The position numbers and the translations under genes were made by a program. Shown here piece by piece: positions 52,186 through 60,239 of a stretch of DNA of 64,000 bases (its first letter is position 1; each line of letters starts with the position of its first letter). The notes beneath the pieces were generated by a model. That model was not told the DNA's origin, did not search any database, and saw only the letters and a list, made by a program, of their open reading frames with translations. The DNA comes from Cloacimonetes bacterium UBA5614 (GTDB lineage Bacteria > Cloacimonadota > Cloacimonadia > Cloacimonadales > Cloacimonadaceae), in contig DIKQ01000011.1 in assembly GCA_002424605.1 (NCBI GenBank), positions 62,001 to 126,000 on the forward strand, in the 5' to 3' direction.

Positions 52186-53433
52186 TTATTTCTTTCTGCG
52201 TTTGTTCCGTCTCGTTTCTGCCGGTCCCAGCGATACCTTTCTTCCGCGCAGCAGGGTCATGATACCCTCGGTTGATTTTCTTTCCTCAGGGCAGGGGTCC
52301 TTGTAATCCGTCTCTTTCTGCGCCTGGTATTCAGGTTCTGTATATGCGGTCAGAAGTCCCTCGTAGTTACGCAGGATAACTCTGCCCGGCATCTGTGAAA
52401 CGATATAATTCGGCATTACCGGTATTTTGCCGCCGCCGCCGGGAGCATCCACCACATAGGTCGGGATGCAAAGCCCGGATGTATGGCCGCGCAAGCTTTC
52501 CATGATCTCGATGCCTTTGGCTATGGGAGTGCGGAAATGACCGATACCTTCGGACAGGTCGCACTGGTAGATGTAATAGGGACGCACCCTGTTTTTCACC
52601 AGGGTATGCACCAGTTGCTTCATCACGTCCACGTGGTCATTGATGCCTTTCAGAAGTACGGACTGGTTACCCAGCACGATGCCTGATTCAGCGAGCCTGG
52701 CAAGGGCGGCGCAGGCGTCTGGGGTCAGTTCCTGCGGGTGGTTGAAATGGGTGTTCAGCCAGACAAATTTGTACTTTTTGAGGACTTTCAGTAGGGATTC
52801 ATTGATGCGCTGCGGCAGGACAACGGGTGTTCTGGTGCCGATGCGCACGATATCCAGATGTTTGATTTTACTGAGTTTGCCCAGGATTTCGTCCAGGCGT
52901 TCATCCCCCAGGGTGAGAGGGTCTCCGCCACTAAGGATGACGTCCCGGATTTCCTTGTTTTTCTTGATGTATTCAATGGCTTTTTCCACGTTGTCTTTGG
53001 GCATGGGAGCGTCTTTTTCTCCGGCTTTCCTGCGTCGGGTGCAGTGCCTGCAATACATGGCGCACTGGTCTGTGAGCAGCAGCAGGACGCGGTCCGGATA
53101 GCGGTGCGTCATGCCCGGCACGGGAGAATCCGCATCCTCATGCAGGGGGTCCGGCATATCTTCCGCGGCAAAATGGCTTTCCGCTATGCGGGGGATTGCC
53201 TGCAGGCGAACCGGGTCATAAGGGTTCTTCGGGTCAATCAGGGAAAGGTAGTAGGGTGTGATTGCCATGCGGAACGAGAAGTTCTTTTTCTTGAAGACTT
53301 CTTCCTCTTCCGGCTGCAGCTTGATATATTTCTTCAGTTCGTCCGGGGTTGTGATGCGGTTGCGCAGATGCCAGTGCCAATCCAGCCATTCCGTGTCCGT
53401 GGCGGTGCTGCGTATATTTTTGATGCTTGCCAT
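52186..53433 (-). CDS. kamA: L-lysine 2,3-aminomutase
   Basis: 415 residues, matching clostridial KamA. The radical SAM motif is Cys124, Cys128, Cys131 in TDQCAMYCRHCTRR. The PLP lysine is Lys336 in GGGGKIPVMPN. Lysine-binding and SAM features (ILSGGDPLTLGDERL, TRTPVVLPQRI, LNTHFNHPQEL) are intact. It converts L-lysine to L-beta-lysine, the first step of lysine fermentation; the tail ERKSTEGIMTLLRGRK is as in fermentative KamA and differs from the shorter EpmB. It lies 25 nt after kdd. The next enzymes (kamDE, kce, kal) are not in this window. Confidence 0.96.
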   Translation of the reverse strand: MASIKNIRSTATDTEWLDWHWHLRNRITTPDELKKYIKLQPEEEEVFKKKNFSFRMAITPYYLSLIDPKNPYDPVRLQAIPRIAESHFAAEDMPDPLHEDADSPVPGMTHRYPDRVLLLLTDQCAMYCRHCTRRRKAGEKDAPMPKDNVEKAIEYIKKNKEIRDVILSGGDPLTLGDERLDEILGKLSKIKHLDIVRIGTRTPVVLPQRINESLLKVLKKYKFVWLNTHFNHPQELTPDACAALARLAESGIVLGNQSVLLKGINDHVDVMKQLVHTLVKNRVRPYYIYQCDLSEGIGHFRTPIAKGIEIMESLRGHTSGLCIPTYVVDAPGGGGKIPVMPNYIVSQMPGRVILRNYEGLLTAYTEPEYQAQKETDYKDPCPEERKSTEGIMTLLRGRKVSLGPAETRRNKRRKK

Positions 53434-53458
53434 ATTTACCTCGATATGGTTCTGCGGA

Positions 53459-54517
53459 CTAATCCGTGTATCTTTCTTTAAAAATCTTCATCAGGGTGGG
53501 ATTGCGCCTCAGCAGGTCAAGCGAAATAATCGCATGGTCGTGGGCATAGCCGTTGCCGAGAATCATGTCAACGTCGGCTCCGATGCCTTCTGCGCCCAAA
53601 GCGGCTTTGGTAAAGCTGGTTGCCATGGAGAAGTAATAAACGATGCCTCTGTCCCTGCAAGCCATGATGCTGGGAAGCTCTGTGTCCTCTATATTGACAA
53701 CGTTTACCACAACGTCTGCCATCTTGCCATCGGTGAGCTTGCTCACTTCACGCTGGATGGTGAGTGCATCTGTGGCGTCTGCAATGATTACGTCATGACA
53801 GCCGGTCTGCAGGCAGGTCTCGATGTAGGAAGGATTGCGTACGATGCCGATGACCCTGCCGCTGACGTCTGCTCTTTCGCGTGCCATGGCATTGCAAAGC
53901 ACTCCGCTCTTGCCGTTGGCGCCGATGATAACGACTGTATCACCCGGCTGTACAAGGCGTTCCACCTGGGCGGGAGCGCCGGCTACGTCCAGAACGCTGA
54001 GGGAAAGGTTTTCATCCATATCTGCCGGAAGCTTGGCATAGATACCGCTGGAGAACAGGATTGCCTGCCCTTCGATTTCCACCTGGTCCTTGTCCAGCAG
54101 GACTTTCTTGATGGACTTTACTTTCAGGGGAGTGAGGGAGAGCGATACCAGGCTGGCTATCTTGTCGCCCACCTGAATCTTTTCCTTCATTTCAAAGTTG
54201 GGTCCGATGGCGGCGACTTTGCCTATCAGCATTCCGCCGGAACCGGTATCTTCGTTTTTGTGTTTGCCGGTACGGCTGGTCAGGTCTATCACATGGTCGG
54301 CAAACGCTTTTTCCAGGTCGGTGTGACCCTGTTTCTGCAGTTTGTTCTTGATTTGATGAAAAGAAGCGGAATCCACATTCAGGCGGATTACATCTATCAG
54401 GAGCTCATTGTCCCAAATCTCGCTCATATCGTTGTTCAGCACTCGTGCCGGCTGGGGCAGAACGCCCTTGGGTTCGATGACGCGATGGGTTCCGTAACGG
54501 CATCCTCCTGTCTTCAT
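53459..54517 (-). CDS. kdd: L-erythro-3,5-diaminohexanoate dehydrogenase
   Basis: 352 residues from ATG 54517 (MKTGGCRYGTHRVIEPKGVL). The earlier ATG at 54529 contains the GGAGGT that serves as RBS for 54517, so the shorter start is preferred. RYGTHRVIEPKGVLPQPARV is the family opening. The Rossmann-like nucleotide region is GDTVVIIGANGKSGVLCNAM and a second half is DADVVVNVVNIED-like. It oxidises 3,5-diaminohexanoate to 5-amino-3-oxohexanoate with NAD. Upstream of kdd is a divergent lipoprotein gene, so kdd is first in the kdd-kamA operon. Together they show lysine fermentation. Confidence 0.93.
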   Translation of the reverse strand: MKTGGCRYGTHRVIEPKGVLPQPARVLNNDMSEIWDNELLIDVIRLNVDSASFHQIKNKLQKQGHTDLEKAFADHVIDLTSRTGKHKNEDTGSGGMLIGKVAAIGPNFEMKEKIQVGDKIASLVSLSLTPLKVKSIKKVLLDKDQVEIEGQAILFSSGIYAKLPADMDENLSLSVLDVAGAPAQVERLVQPGDTVVIIGANGKSGVLCNAMARERADVSGRVIGIVRNPSYIETCLQTGCHDVIIADATDALTIQREVSKLTDGKMADVVVNVVNIEDTELPSIMACRDRGIVYYFSMATSFTKAALGAEGIGADVDMILGNGYAHDHAIISLDLLRRNPTLMKIFKERYTD

Positions 54518-54662
54518 TTCAACCTCCATTTTCCTATTATTTTATACTCATTTATTTAATTACATTTTGATAGCTTACAAGTTTTTTTCATCCTTGTCTT
54601 ATGTCAATGAAATTACGATTGCATAACTCATTGCCCTTCCAGCAACATTTTTCATAAACTGC

Positions 54663-54690
54663 TTGACGAATTGTAGATGCGGACTAATAT
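54663..54690 (+). promoter_or_regulatory. Sigma-70-type promoter for the lipoprotein gene
   Basis: TTGACG (54663-54668), 16-bp spacer, TAATAT (54685-54690), with the ATG 31 nt downstream. It shares the 16-bp spacing with the 13.5-kb promoters. Confidence 0.6.
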
Positions 54691-54720
54691 GTTTACATGC
54701 AGATATGAGGTTTTTGAATT

Positions 54721-55416
54721 ATGAGAATTGCACTTATGTTTGGTGTTTTGTTTCTGCTTGCCGGTTGTGTCTATCTGGACAACACAATGCTGGACAGCGC
54801 GGAGCCCTTGCGTCCCGGAAAACCGGAGATACAGCTATACACAGGCACCGGCTTTGATGTGAGCTCAGTTGTGATTAAGGAAGAGAGTGTTCCATGTTAT
54901 CCGGACGGCAAACGGGCAAGCGAAGGCCAGGTCTGGGGATGTAAGACAGCCATCGGATTGGGAAACGATTTTGAGCTTGGCTACAAAAGTTGGACAGGCG
55001 AGGGAGTGGGAAGCCGGCTCATTCTAAAGAAACGCTTCTATTATGACGGGGATTATTCAATTGCTGTCAGCCCTTCCGGATATTTCCTTAAAAAAAAATC
55101 CGGTTACGCCCGCGAGGTCTATGGCTGGGAAGCCCCGGTCCTGATTACTTACAGGCCTATTGAACAGATGGGGTTTACTATGAAGCTTCATTACAGCAAC
55201 GCTTTATACTCCGAAAGCTACCGGGACGACCAATACATGCAAAACGTCACCCGCGGACCATATAAAATTGAGCATTTCGGCGTAGTCGGAGGGTTTAACC
55301 TCAAAGCCAACATCTTCAGTTTATATGCCGAAATCGGACTTGACCTCATCAACGGACACAATAATCCCACCCAAATTTTCATACAAAGGGGCTTTGGCAT
55401 CGGTCTGGAGTTTTAG
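54721..55416 (+). CDS. Lipoprotein with beta-barrel-like body
   Basis: 231 residues. Lipobox LLAGC with Cys16. The body alternates polar and hydrophobic strands with Tyr/Gly/Lys, for example VWGCKTAIGLGNDFELGYKS, EGVGSRLILKKRFYYDGDYS, YFLKKKSGYAREVYGWEAPV, with the last strand QRGFGIGLEF ending in Phe. This fits a small outer-membrane barrel or a periplasmic beta-sandwich. I do not recognise the family. It is divergent from kdd, and element J follows downstream. The RBS (ATGAGG at 54705) is weak. No function can be assigned. Confidence 0.7.
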   Translation: MRIALMFGVLFLLAGCVYLDNTMLDSAEPLRPGKPEIQLYTGTGFDVSSVVIKEESVPCYPDGKRASEGQVWGCKTAIGLGNDFELGYKSWTGEGVGSRLILKKRFYYDGDYSIAVSPSGYFLKKKSGYAREVYGWEAPVLITYRPIEQMGFTMKLHYSNALYSESYRDDQYMQNVTRGPYKIEHFGVVGGFNLKANIFSLYAEIGLDLINGHNNPTQIFIQRGFGIGLEF

Positions 55417-55453
55417 GCACCCCATCCTCTCCTTTGTTCTTCCTTATATACAT

Positions 55454-55531
55454 GTCGCGGAGATGTCCCGAAGCCGGCCGAAGAAAACCCGGTCATCTCC
55501 GCGGCATCTTCGGGACATCTCAGCAGGCAGG
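55454..55531. repeat. Palindromic intergenic element, copy J (divergent, two alternative stems)
   Basis: GAGATGTCCCGAAG (55460-55473) pairs perfectly with CTTCGGGACATCTC (55508-55521). CGCGGAGATG and CATCTCCGCG give a competing stem. It ends in CAGCAGGCAGGG like other copies, but its interior units differ. It lies upstream of the GYF-domain gene. Confidence 0.65.
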
Positions 55532-55598
55532 GTCTGTGGAAAGGGCAGGAGGATAATCAGCTTGACAGGATGAGTGCTTTTCCGCAGGTTAAATCTTT

Positions 55599-56369
55599 AT
55601 GAAACAATGGTATTATTCAGAGTTTGGGCAGACGAAGGGACCGGTCGGCACGGCAGAGATAATCAGGTTGCTGGAAAAGCAGGAACTGGAGCCGGAATCC
55701 TATGTGACAGACGGCATGGACAATCCCTGGAAAAGGATTCGTGAGTTTCCGGAAATCATGGAGGAAGTGCAAAAACCGCAAGACCTGCCCCATGTGAAGG
55801 ATTTTCCTGAAGAGATTTTTGGCAGGGAAGCTCCTGCCGGCACCGGCAATCTCTATTTTCACATACCTGTTAAACGGCTGGTCATGATGTCCATCGTCAC
55901 GGGCGGATTTTACCAGCTTTACTGGTTTTACCGGCAATGGCATTTCTGGGCGGTGAAGCATAAACAGGCGCACAGGTCCTTTGACCGTGAAGCCGGCTGG
56001 CTGCTGTTCGAGCTGATGGTGCTGGAAAAGATTGAGACGGACAGGGAACTGAATGCTGTCTGCAAGGCGGACTTCAACGGCACTTCGCTGTTCTGGATAT
56101 GGGTTTCGGTCGGGATGCTGGCAGGCTGGCTTTATTCGATACCGCTGAAAGGGCACGACTTCCCGTTCTTTACATCCTGGGTGTTCGGCGCTGCCAACGT
56201 CCTGTTTATCCTTCCGGCGCAGAAATATATCAACCGCGTCAATGCCAAACTGGGCAATACCTATGAAAAACCCCGTCTGGGGCACTATGTAGCTCTAATC
56301 CTGCCCTGGCTCTTTATTGCATTTATGCTTATCCGGTATGGCATTCAGGCGCTGAACCGCTATTTCTGA
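55599..56369 (+). CDS. GYF-domain (GYF_2) membrane protein
   Basis: 256 residues. An N-terminal GYF_2-type domain (about 1-50) reads KQWYYSEFGQTKGPVGTAEI ... DGMDNPWKRIREFPEI, with the Trp/Tyr face of peptide-binding GYF folds. Membrane helices follow at about 90-112, 165-185, 195-215 and 230-252 (RLVMMSIVTGGFYQLYWFYR; WVFGAANVLFILPAQKYINR). The C-terminal part resembles DUF4234-type four-helix proteins. Role unknown, perhaps a regulatory or scaffolding membrane protein. It converges on the AlkD-like gene with a 19-nt gap and no terminator hairpin. Confidence 0.8.
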   Translation: MKQWYYSEFGQTKGPVGTAEIIRLLEKQELEPESYVTDGMDNPWKRIREFPEIMEEVQKPQDLPHVKDFPEEIFGREAPAGTGNLYFHIPVKRLVMMSIVTGGFYQLYWFYRQWHFWAVKHKQAHRSFDREAGWLLFELMVLEKIETDRELNAVCKADFNGTSLFWIWVSVGMLAGWLYSIPLKGHDFPFFTSWVFGAANVLFILPAQKYINRVNAKLGNTYEKPRLGHYVALILPWLFIAFMLIRYGIQALNRYF

Positions 56370-56388
56370 TATCCATTCCGGCGTCTTT

Positions 56389-57105
56389 TCAGATAGTTCC
56401 CTTCAAAAATCCCTGACGGACGGGTTCGTCGAATTTCTCGATTGCGTAGCGCAACATGGTGCGGGGCATGGTCTTGTAGTGCTTCAGCAGGAAGTCATAT
56501 TCCGTCCGGTAATCGCGCTTGCCTATCTCTCGGAGCATCCAGCCAACCGCCTTATGGATAAGGTCATGCTTGTGGTGAAGCAGTTTCTCTGCCAGTTTGA
56601 GGGTGGTCCTGTATTCACCCTTGCGGATAAAATGAAAGGTGGCAATCACAGCGATGCGCTGCTTCCACAGATGGTCTTCCTCCGCCATCTGGAAAAGGAT
56701 GTCGTGCTTCCTGTCGAGCAGCCACGGACCCAAGATGTAATGGGCACTTGTGTCCACCAGGTCCCAGTTGTTGATATAATCTGCGTGGCTCAGGTAGATA
56801 TCTACCATTGCCTGCTTCTCTGAAGGGTCTTTGCTCTTTTCAAAACGGCAGACCAGCATCATAAGCGCTGTTATACGAATGTCGTGCACAGGGTTTTTCA
56901 GCAGATCAGTCAGGTCCTCCAGGGTCAGCAGGCGGTTAAACTCCTTGGCAAGCTGCCGCTGGTCCGGAACCGTTGTTCCGTAAAAGGTGTCGCCTTCTCC
57001 ATAACCGCCCGGAAAGCACTGGAAAAACTTAGCCGCACCAACCGCCCTGACAGGATTGCGGATGCTTTCCATGCGAAGCAGGAAATCTGTTTTATATTGG
57101 GACAT
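56389..57105 (-). CDS. AlkD-family DNA alkylation repair protein
   Basis: 238 residues of helical HEAT-like repeats. GAAKFFQCFPGGYGEGDTFY, GTTVPDQRQLAKEF and ALMMLVCRFEKS are the AlkD opening. The catalytic region is NNWDLVDTSAHYILGPWLLD, with Trp-Asp-Leu-Val-Asp, and WKQRIAVIATFHFIRKGEY and HDLIHKAVGWMLREIGKRDY follow in order. AlkD-type glycosylases remove N3/N7-alkylpurines. It lies 13 nt after the fhs stop, so it is probably co-transcribed with fhs, an unexpected pairing of one-carbon metabolism and alkylation repair. RBS ACAGG. Confidence 0.92.
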   Translation of the reverse strand: MSQYKTDFLLRMESIRNPVRAVGAAKFFQCFPGGYGEGDTFYGTTVPDQRQLAKEFNRLLTLEDLTDLLKNPVHDIRITALMMLVCRFEKSKDPSEKQAMVDIYLSHADYINNWDLVDTSAHYILGPWLLDRKHDILFQMAEEDHLWKQRIAVIATFHFIRKGEYRTTLKLAEKLLHHKHDLIHKAVGWMLREIGKRDYRTEYDFLLKHYKTMPRTMLRYAIEKFDEPVRQGFLKGTI

Positions 57106-57118
57106 TGCCTGTTACCGC

Positions 57119-58789
57119 TTAAAACAGACCGTTGATGTTGCCGTCGCCTTCCACGTCTATAACCTCTGCGGAAGGATGTTTCGGCAGTCCGGGCATACGC
57201 ATGATTTCACCTGTGATGGGTACCAGGAAACCCGCTCCGGAGGAAATAAGTATCTCCCTTACCGTAACGAGGAAATCCTTGGGTCTGCCCAGCAGTTCAG
57301 GGTTGTCGGACAAAGACTTCTGCGTCTTGGCGATGCAGATGGGAAGCTTGTCATAGCCGTATTTGTTTATCTTCTTAAGGTCTGCCCTGGCATCAGCGGT
57401 GTAGTCCACTTTCTGCGCGCCGTAAACTTCCGAGGCTATGCGGAAAATCTTGTCTTCCACAGGCGAGTCCCATTCATACAGCGAGTTCAGCTTGCAGACG
57501 TCCTTTTCCGTCATGGCGACTGCATGTTCCGCCAGTTCGATACCGCCTTCTCCGCCTTTGGCATGGAAATCCACAATGGAAGCGTCGAATCCCTGGCTGA
57601 GGCAAAAGTTCTTTACGATGGCAAGCTCTTCCTCGGTGTCTGTGGCAAAGCGGTTTATGGCGATGATGCTCTTCATGCCGAACTTATGAATATTCTCCAG
57701 GTGCTTGGCGAGGTTGGGAAGTCCTGCCTCCACGGCTGCGGGATTGGGGATAGCTATGTCCTTCAGCTTGGAACCGCCATGCATTTTAAGGGCGCGCACC
57801 GTGGCGACCAGGATGACCGCATTAGCGCAGAACTGTCCGTATTTGCAGACCAGGTCAAAAAACTTCTCTGCTCCCAGGTCAAAGCCAAAGCCGGCTTCCG
57901 TTACCACATAATCACTGAGGCGCAGGGCTGTTTTGGTGGCGAGGATGCTGTTTGCGCCCTGGGCTATATTGGCAAAGGGGCCTCCGTGCACAAAGGCGGG
58001 AGTTCCCTCTATGGTCTGCACCAGATTTGGCTTGAGGGCATCCTTGAGCAAAGCAGCTATGGCGCCTTCATAACCCAGTTGCGATACGCGCACCGGTTCG
58101 CCGTTATGGGTGAATCCAACCGTGATTTTACCGATGCGTTCCTTGAGCTCATCCATAGTGTTGGACAGGCAGAGGATAGCCATTATCTCGCTGGCGGGAG
58201 TAATGTCAAAGCCGTCTTCACGCGGAAAGCCCTGCTTGCTGCCGCCCAGGCCTATGACGATTTTCCGCAGCATGCGGTCGTTTACGTCCACCACTCTTTT
58301 CCAGGTCAGGCGGCGCGGGTCGATATTGAGCTCGTTATCGTAGTAAATATGGTTGTCCAAAAGTGCTGCCAGCGTGTTATTGGCAGCAGTGACGGCGTGA
58401 AAGTCCCCGGTGAAGTGCAGGTTGATATCTTCCATAGGCAGCACCTGTGACCAGCCTCCGCCTGCTGCACCGCCCTTGACTCCAAAAACCGGGCCCAGAG
58501 ACGGCTCCCTGATGGCAGCGGTTGCAAGCTTTCCGACTTTGTTCAATGCCTGCGCCAGACCGATGGAAGTGGTTGTCTTACCTTCTCCGGCGGGGGTTGG
58601 CGTGATGGCAGAGACCAGGATGAGTTTTCCCATGGGATTGTCTTCAATTCGTCTGAGAGCTGTGTATCTGACTTTGGCTTTATAGCTTCCATAGTGGTCC
58701 AGGTCATCCGGACCAAGCCCCAGTTTGGCTGCAATGTCATTGATATGTTTCAGTTCGACCTGACGACCGATATCCAAATCTGACAGCAT
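57119..58789 (-). CDS. fhs: Formate-tetrahydrofolate ligase
   Basis: 556 residues, the family standard. The P-loop-like TPTPAGEGKTTTSIGLAQAL is at about 67-86. GVKGGAAGGGWSQVLPMEDI, NLHFTGDFHAVTAANNTLAA and LCLSNTMDELKERIGKITVG are family signatures, and VTIPFARGANSI-like text (FANIAQGANSILATKTALRL) is present. It makes 10-formyl-THF from formate with ATP, and can run in reverse to make ATP. With mce and korCB it marks fermentative carbon flow. RBS GGAGGAAAC. The AlkD gene follows after 13 nt. Confidence 0.96.
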   Translation of the reverse strand: MLSDLDIGRQVELKHINDIAAKLGLGPDDLDHYGSYKAKVRYTALRRIEDNPMGKLILVSAITPTPAGEGKTTTSIGLAQALNKVGKLATAAIREPSLGPVFGVKGGAAGGGWSQVLPMEDINLHFTGDFHAVTAANNTLAALLDNHIYYDNELNIDPRRLTWKRVVDVNDRMLRKIVIGLGGSKQGFPREDGFDITPASEIMAILCLSNTMDELKERIGKITVGFTHNGEPVRVSQLGYEGAIAALLKDALKPNLVQTIEGTPAFVHGGPFANIAQGANSILATKTALRLSDYVVTEAGFGFDLGAEKFFDLVCKYGQFCANAVILVATVRALKMHGGSKLKDIAIPNPAAVEAGLPNLAKHLENIHKFGMKSIIAINRFATDTEEELAIVKNFCLSQGFDASIVDFHAKGGEGGIELAEHAVAMTEKDVCKLNSLYEWDSPVEDKIFRIASEVYGAQKVDYTADARADLKKINKYGYDKLPICIAKTQKSLSDNPELLGRPKDFLVTVREILISSGAGFLVPITGEIMRMPGLPKHPSAEVIDVEGDGNINGLF

Positions 58790-58812
58790 GTTTCCTCCAC
58801 TTCTGGTAATAT

Positions 58813-58847
58813 GGAAAAGCAGCCAACCTTGCGGGGACTGGCTGCTT
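58813..58847 (-). terminator. Intrinsic terminator after the OB-fold secreted protein
   Basis: AAGCAGCCA ... TGGCTGCTT (58817-58847), a 9-bp stem with a 13-nt loop, followed on the minus strand by TTTTCC. It separates the secreted-protein gene from fhs. Confidence 0.75.
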
Positions 58848-58896
58848 CTCGATTGTTATGACACTTCGGCGTTGCCGGGTGTGTTAATAAGAATAA

Positions 58897-59892
58897 TTAT
58901 CTGATTAAGAGCTTGCGGCTCTGAACCTGGTTTCCGGCTGTCATCTTGTACATGTAAACTCCGGAAGGCAACAGGCTGCCATTATCGTCTCTGCCGTCAA
59001 AGGTAACGTTGTGCAGATGGTCTGCCTTGACTTCGTTCACCAAAGTGCGGACTTTCTGTCCCTTGAGGTTGTAAACATTGATCAGGACATGCTGGGCGCT
59101 TTTCAGGTTGTAGGCGATTTCTGTCTGTCCGGCAAAGGGATTGGGATAGTTGCCGATTAACTGGGCTTCGGGCAGCACGATTACGTTATCATCGTTGGAA
59201 GTAGTGTAGAAATCTCCATTATTGCGGGGGTTCAGTCCATAAAGGTCAAAGGAGTAATCAACTATTCCGCGGATTTCCGCCCACTGGTTTCCGATGGAGA
59301 TACCGCTCCAGGAATGACCGTACTGGAAACAGCCGTTGTCAACCTGACCGGGACCGCTGCCGTCGGTTACATAAAATTCCTGGTAATTGTTGGGAGCTGT
59401 GGTGACTGTGACGTTCTGCACCTTGACCAGGCATCCTTCCCACATTTCGGCATTGGCGTGGACAGCAGGGCTTCCCAGCACTGAGGTCTGGATTAAGGCT
59501 GGTTCAGGCAGGGGGTTGTTTTGGCTGACTATCTGAACGGTGGCGCCGGTGGCAAACACCATTTCGGTAAAGCCGTAATACTCTGTGATGGGACCTGTGC
59601 AATTGACCAGGTCGCCGACCTGAACACCCATGTTGAACATGAAGATATATAAACCGCTCCAGGGTCCGCCGGATGGGTCGGATATGAAAAACTTGGGATT
59701 TGCATTGGTTGAGGTGGTGCCGTAGGTGTTATTGGTGACGATTCCGGTGACGGTAACTGTCTGTCCGGCATAGGGTGAGGGATAGGTTCCGTCGGGTCCG
59801 GGAGTCTCGGTATATTGCACGTCGTAGCAGGACAGGGCAAAGACCAGACCGATGCTCAGCAGCATCAGGCTTATTAAAGCAATGTGTTTCAT
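58897..59892 (-). CDS. Secreted OB-fold protein with sorting domain
   Basis: 331 residues. A signal peptide (MKHIALISLMLLSIGLVFAL) is followed by a beta domain at about 25-205, with TVTVTGIVTNNTYG, FFISDPSGGPWSGLYIFMF and VGDLVNCTGPITEYYGF. This is the OB-fold pattern seen in the lamin-tail / DUF5689-type domains of secreted nucleases, repeated in a second half with YVTDGSGPGQVDNGC. The sorting domain begins LIGNYPNPFAGQTEIAYNLK and ends RKLLIR. No nuclease domain is attached, so it would be a binding protein. It is the shortest of the seven sorted proteins here. Terminator downstream. Confidence 0.83.
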   Translation of the reverse strand: MKHIALISLMLLSIGLVFALSCYDVQYTETPGPDGTYPSPYAGQTVTVTGIVTNNTYGTTSTNANPKFFISDPSGGPWSGLYIFMFNMGVQVGDLVNCTGPITEYYGFTEMVFATGATVQIVSQNNPLPEPALIQTSVLGSPAVHANAEMWEGCLVKVQNVTVTTAPNNYQEFYVTDGSGPGQVDNGCFQYGHSWSGISIGNQWAEIRGIVDYSFDLYGLNPRNNGDFYTTSNDDNVIVLPEAQLIGNYPNPFAGQTEIAYNLKSAQHVLINVYNLKGQKVRTLVNEVKADHLHNVTFDGRDDNGSLLPSGVYMYKMTAGNQVQSRKLLIR

Positions 59893-60015
59893 ATTATTTT
59901 CCTCCTTAATATTACCATTAAGATAAAAGCCATTATTTTGGTCTTAAAAAACATGACAACCTTTTTCTTGCAATTTTGTGTTATTATTACATAATTAATC
60001 TCCCAAGGCCTGCTC

Positions 60016-60093
60016 TTCCCTGCATGATACGAGGAGGATACGGGGAGAAAGCCCACGCATCCCTCCCGTATTGTTCCCGTATCCAGCAGGAAA
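60016..60093. repeat. Palindromic 11-nt-periodic intergenic element, copy K (hybrid type)
   Basis: Bounded by CCCTGCATGATAC and ATCCAGCAGG. The left arm has GAGG-type units (TACGAGGAGGA, TACGGGGAGAA) and the right arm TTGTTCCCGTA units of the other type. It lies between divergent genes. The rest of 59893-60239 is AT-rich with a sigma-54-like site. Confidence 0.82.
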
Positions 60094-60132
60094 GGGGCAG
60101 GTAAAAAAAGTGGCAGGATTATTCCCGGCGGA

Positions 60133-60150
60133 TTGGCATATTCTTTGCAT
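60133..60150 (+). promoter_or_regulatory. Sigma-54-like promoter candidate for the M3 peptidase
   Basis: TTGGCATATTCTTTGCAT: GG (60135-60136) and GC (60147-60148) are exactly 10 nt apart, with TTGGCA and TTGCA matching the -24/-12 consensus. The ATG is about 90 nt downstream. Confidence 0.45.
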
Positions 60151-60239
60151 TACAAAGTAAAACCGGTTATATTATCGGAAACAAAGGCAATACATTGATT
60201 CTAAAATAAAGAAATGCCTATGCAGAGGAGATAATACCT

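Noticed and set aside
53258..54559. Plus-strand frame over kdd/kamA
   Set aside because: Both minus-strand genes carry catalytic motifs; the plus-strand frame is a shadow.
57056..58450. Plus-strand frame of 464 codons across the fhs gene
   Set aside because: It overlaps the conserved fhs reading frame on the other strand and has no recognisable fold.
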